From Reichenbachiella sp. 5M10 (lineage in GTDB: Bacteria > Bacteroidota > Bacteroidia > Cytophagales > Cyclobacteriaceae), in NCBI RefSeq assembly GCF_002742335.1, contig NZ_MDGR01000007.1, forward strand, positions 3,662,501-3,726,500: a stretch of 64,000 nt of DNA. Direction: 5' to 3'. Made by a program: the position numbers and the translations under genes. Positions 51,786 to 60,332 of this stretch are shown here, piece by piece. The notes beneath the pieces were generated by a model. That model saw only the letters and a list, made by a program, of their open reading frames with translations, had not been told where the DNA came from and made no database searches. Within the stretch, counting starts at the first letter, position 1; the number at the start of each line of letters is the position of its first letter.

Positions 51786-53411
51786 ATGGCAGAAGTAATA
51801 AGAATGCCAAAGATGAGTGACACCATGGAAGAAGGTGTAATCGCGTCTTGGCTCAAAAAAGTAGGAGATACAGTAAAATCAGGAGATATTTTAGCAGAAG
51901 TGGAAACCGACAAAGCCACTATGGAGCTTGAATCATATGATGATGGTACTTTATTGTATATCGGAGTTGAGGAAAAAGCTTCTGTGCCTGTCGACGGTGT
52001 GATTGCAATCATCGGAAACAAAGGTGAAAATGTGGACGACTTGATCGCATCAATCGGTAGTGGAGACAGTGCAACTCCAGCAGCCGAAGAAGCGCCAAAA
52101 GCAGCAGCACCTGCTCCTGCAGCGGCTCCTGCCGAATCAATCGATACCTCAGGAATCAATGCCACAGTCATCAAAATGCCAAAGATGAGTGATACCATGG
52201 AAGAAGGGGTCATCGCATCTTGGGTCAAAAATGTAGGGGATGACGTCAAGTCTGGTGACATCCTCGCTGAAGTCGAAACCGACAAAGCAACCATGGAACT
52301 CGAATCATACGACGATGGAGTCCTACTATATACTGCTGTCGAAGCAGGCAAAGGCGTACCAGTAGATGGCGTGATCGCTATCATTGGAGAAAAAGGCGCG
52401 GATTACGAGACTCTGTTGAAAGCAGAAGCAGCGAAGGCTGCCCCTGCAGCAGAGGCAGCTCCTGCTCCAGTAGCGGAGGCTCCCAAAGCCTCTCCTGCAC
52501 CAACCGCAGCGCCAAGTGCTGCGCCTGCACCAGCTCCTAGTACTCCCAACGGCAGAGTAATTGCTTCGCCATTGGCGAAAAAAATGGCCGAAGAAAAAGG
52601 TTTTGACATTGCTAAAATCCCTGGATCAGGAGACGGTGGACGTATCATCAAAAGAGACGTAGAAGCATACGTACCTGCAGCTACTCCAGCAGCAGGAGGA
52701 GCAGTAGCCTCTGCAGTTGGCGTAGAAAGCTACGAAGACATCCCTGCGACTCAGATGAGAAAGGCCATCACCAAAAGCCTCAATGCGAGCCAATTTGGTG
52801 CTCCTCACTTCTACTTGACCATGGAAATAGACATGGACAAAACAATGGAAGCGCGTGCAAGCATCAACGAGATCGCTCCAGTAAAAATTTCATTCAACGA
52901 TATCGTGATCAAAGCAGTCGCTGCTGCCCTCAGAAAGCACCCAGCGGTCAACAGCTCATGGATCAGTGAAACCAACAGCATCCGCATGAACCACCACATC
53001 AGTGTAGGGGTAGCCATGGCCATCGAAGATGGGTTGGTCGTACCTGTCGTCAAATTCGCAGACAACAAGTCATTGGCTGAGATTTCTGCAGAAGTCAAAG
53101 AGTTTGGCGGCAAAGCCAAAGCGAAAAAGCTCGGACTAGACGAAATGCAAGGCAATACCTTCACTGTATCCAACTTGGGTATGTTTGGTATTTCTGAATT
53201 CACATCTATCATCAACGCCCCAGAATCTTGTATCCTTGCTGTAGGAGCCATCAAAGCAACTCCAGTGGTCAAAAACGGGGAAATCGTACCAGGCAACATC
53301 ATGAAAGTGACGTTGACATGTGATCACAGGACTGTAGACGGTGCAGTAGGTTCAGCATTCTTGCAGACATTGAAAGGTTTCATCGAAGATCCCGTTAGGA
53401 TTTTGGTGTAA
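51786..53411 (+). CDS. pdhC: Dihydrolipoamide acetyltransferase (pyruvate dehydrogenase E2)
   Basis: Core subunit of the pyruvate dehydrogenase complex. It has two lipoyl domains (residues about 1-78 and 120-198), each with the modified lysine in ETDKATMEL, joined by Ala/Pro-rich linkers; a peripheral-subunit-binding domain (VIASPLAKKMAEEKGFDIAKI, near 255) and the C-terminal catalytic domain ending with DHRTVDGAVG. The two lipoyl domains are almost identical in protein but differ in codon use, so the duplication is not recent. E1 genes are not adjacent. A strong terminator follows. Confidence 0.96.
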   Translation: MAEVIRMPKMSDTMEEGVIASWLKKVGDTVKSGDILAEVETDKATMELESYDDGTLLYIGVEEKASVPVDGVIAIIGNKGENVDDLIASIGSGDSATPAAEEAPKAAAPAPAAAPAESIDTSGINATVIKMPKMSDTMEEGVIASWVKNVGDDVKSGDILAEVETDKATMELESYDDGVLLYTAVEAGKGVPVDGVIAIIGEKGADYETLLKAEAAKAAPAAEAAPAPVAEAPKASPAPTAAPSAAPAPAPSTPNGRVIASPLAKKMAEEKGFDIAKIPGSGDGGRIIKRDVEAYVPAATPAAGGAVASAVGVESYEDIPATQMRKAITKSLNASQFGAPHFYLTMEIDMDKTMEARASINEIAPVKISFNDIVIKAVAAALRKHPAVNSSWISETNSIRMNHHISVGVAMAIEDGLVVPVVKFADNKSLAEISAEVKEFGGKAKAKKLGLDEMQGNTFTVSNLGMFGISEFTSIINAPESCILAVGAIKATPVVKNGEIVPGNIMKVTLTCDHRTVDGAVGSAFLQTLKGFIEDPVRILV

Positions 53412-53429
53412 ACCCTAGCATTTAATTGT

Positions 53430-53478
53430 AAAGCGACTGTTTCAATCACCCCAGTGTATTTGAAACAGTCGCTTTTTT
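53430..53478 (+). terminator. Strong terminator of the E2 gene
   Basis: AAAGCGACTGTTTCAA (53430-53445) pairs with TTGAAACAGTCGCTTT (53460-53475), followed by T-run. The 16-bp stem is one of the strongest in the window. Confidence 0.9.
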
Positions 53479-53512
53479 ATTTCGTTCACTTGGGTCTAAA
53501 CACTACGAAGAC

Positions 53513-54064
53513 ATGTCAAACTATCCAAAAATAAGATCTACCACCGTATGCGCCATCAAGCACAACGGCCAAGTCGCCATCGGCGCAGATGGGCAAGCCA
53601 CCCTCGGCAACACTGTCGCGAAGAGCAACGTCAAAAAAATCCGTAAACTCCAAGACGGCAAAATCGTCACCGGGTTTGCAGGCTCTACCGCAGATGCCTT
53701 TACACTCCTGGAGCGCATGGATGAGAAACTCAACTCGTACGGAGGCAACATGAAGCGCGCAGCGATCGAACTCGCCAAAGACTGGCGCACCGATCGCTAC
53801 CTCCGCAAATTAGAAGCCATGCTAATCGTCGCAGACAAAGAAGAAATATTGATCGTATCAGGTACTGGAGATGTACTAGAGCCCGATCATGATATCGCAA
53901 CCATCGGCTCTGGAAGCATGTACGCTCAATCTGCGGCCCTCGCCATGAAAAAACACGCCGGAGACCGAATGACCGCTGAAGAAATGGTCAGAGAGAGTCT
54001 CAACATCGCCGCAGACATTTGCATCTACACCAACCACAACTTGGTCGTAGAGACCGTCGGCTAA
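53513..54064 (+). CDS. hslV: ATP-dependent protease subunit HslV
   Basis: Proteasome-like peptidase that works with the HslU ATPase. The active-site threonine is Thr10 in RSTTVCAIKHNGQ, so about nine residues must be removed first. The IGADGQATLGNTVAK, KIVTGFAGSTADAFTLLER and DIATIGSGSMYAQSAALAM motifs are intact in 183 residues. hslU is not in the window. The downstream 54065-54170 interval may hold a structured RNA. Confidence 0.95.
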   Translation: MSNYPKIRSTTVCAIKHNGQVAIGADGQATLGNTVAKSNVKKIRKLQDGKIVTGFAGSTADAFTLLERMDEKLNSYGGNMKRAAIELAKDWRTDRYLRKLEAMLIVADKEEILIVSGTGDVLEPDHDIATIGSGSMYAQSAALAMKKHAGDRMTAEEMVRESLNIAADICIYTNHNLVVETVG

Positions 54065-54085
54065 TCCAAAAACAGGAGGTCACAC

Positions 54086-54205
54086 TTGGACAAAGAGCCC
54101 TGCGAAGCAATTCGCACGCCCTCCCCAAGTATCGGTTCCCCGAAGAAGAAATGTCCTCCAGCCAAAACAACACAAAGAAGGGTCAGTTCTCTCCGCGAAA
54201 ACTGA
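54086..54205 (+). CDS. Doubtful 39-aa frame downstream of hslV
   Basis: A TTG-started frame six bases after a perfect AGGAGG (54074-54079), unusual in Bacteroidota, which rarely use strong Shine-Dalgarno sites. The product MDKEPCEAIRTPSPSIGSPK... is polar, basic and of no family, and its last codons lie in the next terminator. The same bases can fold (GCGAA/TTCGC with a GCAA loop, 54102-54115). It may be a non-coding 3' region. Confidence 0.2.
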   Translation: MDKEPCEAIRTPSPSIGSPKKKCPPAKTTQRRVSSLREN

Positions 54206-54212
54206 CCCTTCT
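54176..54212 (+). terminator. Terminator downstream of hslV
   Basis: AGAAGGGTCAGTT (54176-54188) pairs with AACTGACCCTTCT (54200-54212), a 13-bp stem followed by a T-rich tail. Confidence 0.8.
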
Positions 54213-54255
54213 GTTCTATAGCCTTTCTTTTTCGGATTTTGTCTAATTTGGACTC

Positions 54256-56460
54256 ATGAAAATCCAGCTACTCTCCTTACTTCTTCTTTTCACCCTCCGC
54301 CCTGTGACCTGTCACGCTCAGTCTATCGCTCGGGACTGGAACGAGCTACTGCTCAAAGCCATACGAAACGATCTCGCCCGACCTACTGTCCATGCACGCA
54401 ACCTATTTCACCTGTCTGCAGCCCAATACGATGCATGGGCTGCCTACGAGTCTGGTGCAACCCCCTATTTTTTAGGGCAAACCCATCGCGGGTTCCACAT
54501 CGCATTCGAAGGGGCGCAAGTACCCGATGGCATGAGCAAACGCGAAGCACAAGAAATAGCACTCAGCATGGCCTATTATCGTTTGCTCAAGCACCGGTTT
54601 GAGCGATCGCCCGCCCTGGCTCACATCGAATTTCCTGCACGTGTACTCCTACGCACGGTCTACGCCGATACAGACTACACGCAAAGCACAAACTACCTCA
54701 CTAGCCCTGCCGATTTGGGCAATTACATCGCCGAGCAGATCATCGCCTTTGGGCTCATGGACGGGTCCAACGAAGCGTCCGATTACCTCTGTAGATTCTA
54801 CGAACCGACCAACAACCCGATGTATCCGGACGGCAATGGCAGCTCCAACATCTCCGACCCCAACCGCTGGCAACCTTTGGCCTTCGATGAATTTGTCGGA
54901 CAATCTGGCATCAGCGAAGGTCCTGGTACACCCAAATTTGTCGGAGCTGAATGGGGGCAAGTTGCCCCTTTTGCGCTAGACGAATCAACCCTCAGCATCA
55001 AGCGACGAGACGGCCATGACTACTTGCTACACTTGGACCCAGGTCCCCCAACCTACCTCGAACTATCCCCTGATCGCCCCTCTCTGCAAGACTACCAGTG
55101 GGGTTTTGGGCTCGTCGCACAATGGTCCTCGCATCACGACCCTGCCGACAGTGTCCGCTGGGACATCTCGCCCAACGCGATTGGCAACATACCTTTGGAT
55201 CAACTCCCAAAGTCTCCAAGTGACTATCCACAATTCTATGATTTTGAAAATGGTGGAGACATCAGTACAGGCTACACGACCAACCCCTCCACAGGCCAAC
55301 CCTATCCTACACAAACTGTACTTCGTGCTGACTACACCCGAGTACTGGCTGAGTTTTGGGCAGATGGTCCAGACTCTGAAACCCCACCAGGGCACTGGCA
55401 TGTCCTACTCAACTATGTCACAGACCATGACAAATTTGAAAGGCTGTACCAAGGACAAGGCACAACAATGGACGCCCTAGAATGGAACATCAAGAGCTAC
55501 TTTGCACTAAGTGGTGCGCTACACGATGCGGCCATCGCCGCATGGGGAGCCAAAGGCTACTACGACTATATCCGTCCAATCTCTGCGATACGATCCATGG
55601 CCGAAAGAGGACAAAGTACAGACCCCAATGCCCCGCACTATCACCCTGCTGGACTCCCGTTGATTCCAGGCCAGGTCGAACTGATCACCGCAGACGACCC
55701 TCTCAACGCCTACGGGCACTTGGAAAACAAAATCAAAATCAGAGCATGGAAAGTCCCTGGGCGCTACTACGAGAGCAGTGACACGGCGACACATGTCGAC
55801 TGGATCGAAGCTACACGCTGGCAACCTTACCAGCGCCCTACTTTTGTGACGCCTCCCTTTGCGGGGTATGTCTCTGGGCATTCTACCTTTTCGAGAGCTG
55901 CTGCAGAGATGCTATCGCTACTCACAGGGAGTGAGTACTTCCCAGGAGGAGTCGGAGAATTTCTTGCCGCGCAAAACAATTTTTTGGTGTTTGAAACCGG
56001 GCCTAGCGAAGACATCACTCTGCAATGGGCCCGCTACCAAGACGCTTCGGACCAATGCAGCCTATCTAGAATTTGGGGAGGCATCCATCCCCCAGTAGAC
56101 GATATAGCAGGGCGCTTGATGGGGTACGAGATCGGGCACCAAGCCTTCGCGTTGGCCGAAAAATACTTCAACGGAACAATCCCTCCCAGCGAACAATCTC
56201 ATGACATCCCGCGTTTCGTCTATGGGCCCAACCCTGTCAGCAGCACCAACCCAAAACTTACCATCACGCTCACCCAACCTGACGATCTCCCGAAAACGGT
56301 GAGTCTATACGACAGCTCTGGACAATTGGTCCTACGCCAAACCGAACACTATGTACAAGAAATCGTGCTCAATACAGTAGGGCTAAAAAAGGGGGTATAC
56401 CTACTCACTCTGGAGACCAAAGTCTACAACGACCGCCTCAAACTGATCGTGACCCCCTAG
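54256..56460 (+). CDS. T9SS-exported PAP2/vanadium-haloperoxidase-like protein
   Basis: A 734-residue secreted protein. The signal peptide ends near residue 22 (VTCHAQS). The phosphatase/haloperoxidase domain carries the family motifs: YYDYIRPISAIR (Lys/Arg site), GYVSGHSTFSRAA and GIHPPVDDIAGR. The last 75 residues are a type A T9SS sorting domain (YGPNPVSSTNPKLTITL ... VSLYDSSGQLVLRQ ... GLKKGVYLLTLE), so the product is cell-surface or secreted. Whether it is a halide oxidase or an acid phosphatase cannot be settled by eye. It is transcribed alone. Confidence 0.85.
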   Translation: MKIQLLSLLLLFTLRPVTCHAQSIARDWNELLLKAIRNDLARPTVHARNLFHLSAAQYDAWAAYESGATPYFLGQTHRGFHIAFEGAQVPDGMSKREAQEIALSMAYYRLLKHRFERSPALAHIEFPARVLLRTVYADTDYTQSTNYLTSPADLGNYIAEQIIAFGLMDGSNEASDYLCRFYEPTNNPMYPDGNGSSNISDPNRWQPLAFDEFVGQSGISEGPGTPKFVGAEWGQVAPFALDESTLSIKRRDGHDYLLHLDPGPPTYLELSPDRPSLQDYQWGFGLVAQWSSHHDPADSVRWDISPNAIGNIPLDQLPKSPSDYPQFYDFENGGDISTGYTTNPSTGQPYPTQTVLRADYTRVLAEFWADGPDSETPPGHWHVLLNYVTDHDKFERLYQGQGTTMDALEWNIKSYFALSGALHDAAIAAWGAKGYYDYIRPISAIRSMAERGQSTDPNAPHYHPAGLPLIPGQVELITADDPLNAYGHLENKIKIRAWKVPGRYYESSDTATHVDWIEATRWQPYQRPTFVTPPFAGYVSGHSTFSRAAAEMLSLLTGSEYFPGGVGEFLAAQNNFLVFETGPSEDITLQWARYQDASDQCSLSRIWGGIHPPVDDIAGRLMGYEIGHQAFALAEKYFNGTIPPSEQSHDIPRFVYGPNPVSSTNPKLTITLTQPDDLPKTVSLYDSSGQLVLRQTEHYVQEIVLNTVGLKKGVYLLTLETKVYNDRLKLIVTP

Positions 56461-56690
56461 CTTAGGAAGCCTTCGCACACCCAACTACAGCTGTCGGTCA
56501 AGACACTCCCTCAGTAGGAACTTCACAGTTTGCTCCATTTTCAAGAGTGCCCACAAAGCTTTGCAAACGACAGCCCCTCCAGCAACCGATAACAGCTAAA
56601 AACCTGTCAACAAAACATTTTCTCCCAAATAGGAGAAAAAAGAGAAAGCAATAAGTATCTTAAAGTGACGCTTTCAACTACTAGAAAACC

Positions 56691-56972
56691 ATGCTATACG
56701 AAAATGAAGTACTGATGCTACTGATTGGGATTATCGTCCTGATCTTTGCCCTCGTATACATCAAAACTCTTTCCTCCCTTCCACACTGGAAGTACCTGTT
56801 TACCAGTTACATCATTTTGGTTCTTGCCTGGACCTTCACCATTGCCGAAGGGTTCATCTGGCCAGTACTCCTTGATTCCTTGGAGCATTCCTTTTACGCG
56901 TTGAGTTCCGTACTGATTCTCCTCTGGATTTGGAAAACGACCTACACCAACCCCAGCCCTCGCAAACCATGA
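56691..56972 (+). CDS. Small membrane protein coupled to a histidine kinase
   Basis: A 93-residue protein with three hydrophobic helices (LMLLIGIIVLIFALVYI; FTSYIILVLAWTFTIAEG; FYALSSVLILLWIW). No family is recognised. Its stop overlaps the kinase ATG by four bases (ATGA), so the two are made together and it may be a sensory partner (inference). Confidence 0.68.
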   Translation: MLYENEVLMLLIGIIVLIFALVYIKTLSSLPHWKYLFTSYIILVLAWTFTIAEGFIWPVLLDSLEHSFYALSSVLILLWIWKTTYTNPSPRKP

Positions 56973-58864
56973 CCACCCCCTACATCGATTCGCTCTCTTT
57001 GGCCTGCACTCTAGTATCCATTCTCTTGGTCATGCTGCGGCACAAACAATTCAAGGCGACAGACCCCGTGCTATTTTATGGCCTTCTGACTCTCTTGGGT
57101 GGTTATTACAGCATGCTGTTCCTATACATTGATCAATTCGAGGATATATTGGGAGCACTCGTCCCGGTGATGTTTGCCTTCGTGTTTTACTCCATGATCC
57201 AAATCCACAACAACAAAAAAACGGAAGAAAGTGAAGAGCGTCTACGACTCGCCATAGAGTCCACCAAAGTAGGACTATGGGACTTGAACCTCTGTACCTA
57301 CGAGTTTGTCATCAACGACGCATGGTTTGAGATCATGGGATACTCCCCCGAAGAACTCTCCCCTGTCACCCTAGAAGTGTGGGAACAGCTGATCCACCCC
57401 AGCGACCAAGAAAAAGCCCGGTCTATGCTCAGAAAGCATATCGAAAACAACAACGTGACTTTTGAACTGACCCAACGAATCAAACACAAAAACGGGTCGT
57501 GGATCTGGGCACAAAACAGAGGCAAAATAGTCGAGCACAATCACAACGGCGAAGCGACTCGAATGACCGGCATCTTGATAGACATGACGGCCCAAAAAGA
57601 ATTGGAGCTAGACCTGAAGTCTCAGATCAACGAAAACGTGGTGCTCAACGAAAGCTACCGCCTACAAAACAACAAACTGGCAGACAATGAAAAAAAATAC
57701 CGTGTACTCTATGAAAACTCACATGACGCCATCATTCTGATCAAAGACCAACAGTACTTTGATTGCAATCAGATGGCCTACCAACTTTTCAAATGCGACG
57801 AAGAATACTTGATAGGCAAAGAGCCTCATACATTCAGTCCCGAATTTCAACCAGACGGTGCCCCTTCCTTTGAAAAAGCGCAAGCGCTCTTTGCTGAAAT
57901 CCAAATGGGAAACCCCATGATGTTTGATTGGCAGCACCAACGCCCAAACGGAGAGCTCTTTGATGTCTCTGTCAACCTCAACATCGTCGAACTGGACGAT
58001 GTACAATATGTCCAAGCCGTACTGCGTGACATCACCGAAAAAAAACGCGTCGCAGCAGAACTCGATCAATACCGACACAACCTCGAACGTCTCGTCGATC
58101 AACGCACCCTCGAGTTGACGCAAGCCAACGCAGAGTTGACCGCAACCATGCAGCACCTCAAAGACACCCAGTCCCAACTGGTCCAATCCGAAAAAATGGC
58201 CTCACTAGGTATCTTGACGGCAGGTATCGCACACGAAATCAACAACCCCCTCAACTTCATCATGGGAGGGTACCGCGGGTTAGAAGTCTACCTCAACCAC
58301 ACAGACCTCAAGGCAGACAAGGACCTCCAAAAATTGCTACATAGCATCAAAACAGGAGCCGACCGAGCCATCAACATCGTCAAAGGACTCAATCAATTTA
58401 GCCGCACCAAAGAATCCTACGACGAAGATTGCGACCTCCATGCCATCCTCGACAACTGCCTACTCCTACTCAATAGCGAGCTCAAGGGTCGCATCCACGT
58501 ACACCAACACTACGCCTCCAATCTCCCACACCTCAAAGGCAACGTAGGCAAAATGCATCAAATCTTCATCAACCTCATCACCAACGCCATTCATGCCATA
58601 GCGGAGCAAGGGACCATCACCATCACCACAGAGCGCTCAAACCAAGAAGTCATCATCCAGCTCGCGGACACAGGAAAAGGAATCGCCCAAAAGGACCTCC
58701 CCGAGATCACCATCCCCTTCTTCACCACCAAGGAACCAGGGAAAGGCACTGGGCTAGGGCTATCCATAACCTACAACTTCATCCAAGAGCATCAGGGTTC
58801 CATGACATTCGATTCTCAGCTCAATCACGGCACCACCGTCACTGTCCGGTTTCCTCTGCCGTGA
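56969..58864 (+). CDS. PAS-domain sensor histidine kinase
   Basis: A 631-residue kinase with three N-terminal membrane helices (to about residue 85). Then come two PAS domains (SEERLRLAIESTKVGLWDLN and EKKYRVLYENSHDAIILIKD), a coiled coil, and HisKA with His422 in AGIAHEINNPLNF; the HATPase domain has LITNAIHAI and TGKGIAQKD, GTGLGLSITY. I choose ATG 56969 over an upstream TTG. The HEINNP motif puts it with NtrB-type kinases. No response regulator is adjacent. Confidence 0.92.
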   Translation: MTTPYIDSLSLACTLVSILLVMLRHKQFKATDPVLFYGLLTLLGGYYSMLFLYIDQFEDILGALVPVMFAFVFYSMIQIHNNKKTEESEERLRLAIESTKVGLWDLNLCTYEFVINDAWFEIMGYSPEELSPVTLEVWEQLIHPSDQEKARSMLRKHIENNNVTFELTQRIKHKNGSWIWAQNRGKIVEHNHNGEATRMTGILIDMTAQKELELDLKSQINENVVLNESYRLQNNKLADNEKKYRVLYENSHDAIILIKDQQYFDCNQMAYQLFKCDEEYLIGKEPHTFSPEFQPDGAPSFEKAQALFAEIQMGNPMMFDWQHQRPNGELFDVSVNLNIVELDDVQYVQAVLRDITEKKRVAAELDQYRHNLERLVDQRTLELTQANAELTATMQHLKDTQSQLVQSEKMASLGILTAGIAHEINNPLNFIMGGYRGLEVYLNHTDLKADKDLQKLLHSIKTGADRAINIVKGLNQFSRTKESYDEDCDLHAILDNCLLLLNSELKGRIHVHQHYASNLPHLKGNVGKMHQIFINLITNAIHAIAEQGTITITTERSNQEVIIQLADTGKGIAQKDLPEITIPFFTTKEPGKGTGLGLSITYNFIQEHQGSMTFDSQLNHGTTVTVRFPLP

Positions 58865-59018
58865 GACCTCCTACTTGCTCCTGGACACAAGAAGTCCAAG
58901 CACTACAAAATCAGCCGCCATCAATCTTAGCCCGGCGTGTTTCCAAATCCGCAGAAAACCACTAAATTCGAACCCAGTCTGACCACAACCTCAGCATCCA
59001 CGATCACAACGCAACACA

Positions 59019-60332
59019 TTGACCTATCAGGATCTACTCATAACACCCCTATACCTGATTCTACTGCTGGCAGTAGCTTATGTCCTGCGTCCCTATGCCA
59101 CCACTCCCCAAACTCAACCTTATTTCATACCAGGGCTGCTGGTCAAATTTGTCGGAGCGATTGCTCTCGGCATGATCTACCAGTTCTACTACGGGGGAGG
59201 GGACACTTTCACCTACCACACCCACGGCAGTCGGTGGATCTGGCAGGCCTTCATGGATGACCCAGCGGTTGGTATTGATTTATTCTTCCAAAAAGCCGGT
59301 GACTACAACGGCCAAACCTTCCCTTACAGCTCGCACATTTGGATGTTTCGAGACAAGGCCTCCATGGTCATCATTCGCATTGCTGCATTCATCGACTTCT
59401 TCACTTTCTCTACCTACAGTGCTACAGCACTTTTCTTTGCGGCTTTCGCCTTCAGTGGCCATTGGGCACTATACACTGTCTTTCAAAAGCTATTTCCACA
59501 TGCCACACGCCACTTGGCACTGGCCATCCTATTCATCCCCTCCGTGGTATTTTGGGGCTCAGGCATTCTCAAGGACAGCATCACCCTCGCTGCACTCTGC
59601 TGGATGACCTACGCAGTCCTGCGCATGACGATCTTTGGTCGCTTTACCCTAGTCAACCTTCTTCTTTTTGTGTTCATGGCATGGACGATATATTCCATCA
59701 AAATCTACATCCTCCTTTGTTTTTTGGTAGGCACATCCATCTTTCTCTATCTACAGTATATCTCCAAAGTCCGAAATACAGCCATCAAAATCATGGTCGC
59801 CCCGGTCCTCATCGCAGTATTCTTGGGAGGAGGCTACATGGCCCTCGAAAAAATCAGCGAAGACGATTCGCGCTATGCCCTAGACAAGATCGGCGAGACC
59901 GCCATGGTCACGGCCTACGACATCCGCTACGGCTGGGGAGCCCGGCAGGGAGACAACTCGGGTTATACCCTAGGCGAACTCGACGGCAGCATAGGCAGCC
60001 TCGTCAAGCTTGCCCCTCAGGGCATCATTGTGACCCTCTTTCGCCCATGGCCCTGGGAAGTCAAAAACCCACTGATGCTGCTGTCTGCCCTAGAAAGCCT
60101 TAGTTTTTTATGCCTCACCTTTTATATCCTCTACCAAAGCAATGGGCCCACTTTGTTTCGGACGATGACCCAGCCCATTCCCTTGTTTTGTCTTAGTTTT
60201 GCACTCATGTTTGCTTTCGCCGTAGGCGTCAGCACCTTCAACTTTGGCACGTTGATGAGGTACAAGATCCCAGTGATGCCATTTTATGGGGTATTTCTAA
60301 CCATCATGTCAATAAAAAGAAATGAATTCTAG
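59019..60332 (+). CDS. Polytopic membrane protein at polysaccharide locus
   Basis: A 437-residue protein with about ten helices, starting with TTG. A conserved-looking loop YYGGGDTFTYHTHGSRWIWQAF follows helix 2, and a GFTLGELDGSIGSLVKLAPQG-like region (GYTLGELDGSIGS) lies before the C-terminal helices. It occurs in front of an ABC exporter and sugar genes, so it may be a polymerase or flippase-type protein, but I cannot assign a family. It overlaps the ABC gene by 11 bases. Confidence 0.7.
   Translation: MTYQDLLITPLYLILLLAVAYVLRPYATTPQTQPYFIPGLLVKFVGAIALGMIYQFYYGGGDTFTYHTHGSRWIWQAFMDDPAVGIDLFFQKAGDYNGQTFPYSSHIWMFRDKASMVIIRIAAFIDFFTFSTYSATALFFAAFAFSGHWALYTVFQKLFPHATRHLALAILFIPSVVFWGSGILKDSITLAALCWMTYAVLRMTIFGRFTLVNLLLFVFMAWTIYSIKIYILLCFLVGTSIFLYLQYISKVRNTAIKIMVAPVLIAVFLGGGYMALEKISEDDSRYALDKIGETAMVTAYDIRYGWGARQGDNSGYTLGELDGSIGSLVKLAPQGIIVTLFRPWPWEVKNPLMLLSALESLSFLCLTFYILYQSNGPTLFRTMTQPIPLFCLSFALMFAFAVGVSTFNFGTLMRYKIPVMPFYGVFLTIMSIKRNEF

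Noticed and set aside
51800-52340. Direct DNA repeat in the E2 gene
   Set aside because: It is explained by two lipoyl domains, and the copies differ at many synonymous sites.
56618-56639. Hairpin TTTTCTCC/GGAGAAAA as terminator
   Set aside because: No T-tract follows on either strand and the stem is A-T heavy; it is probably chance.
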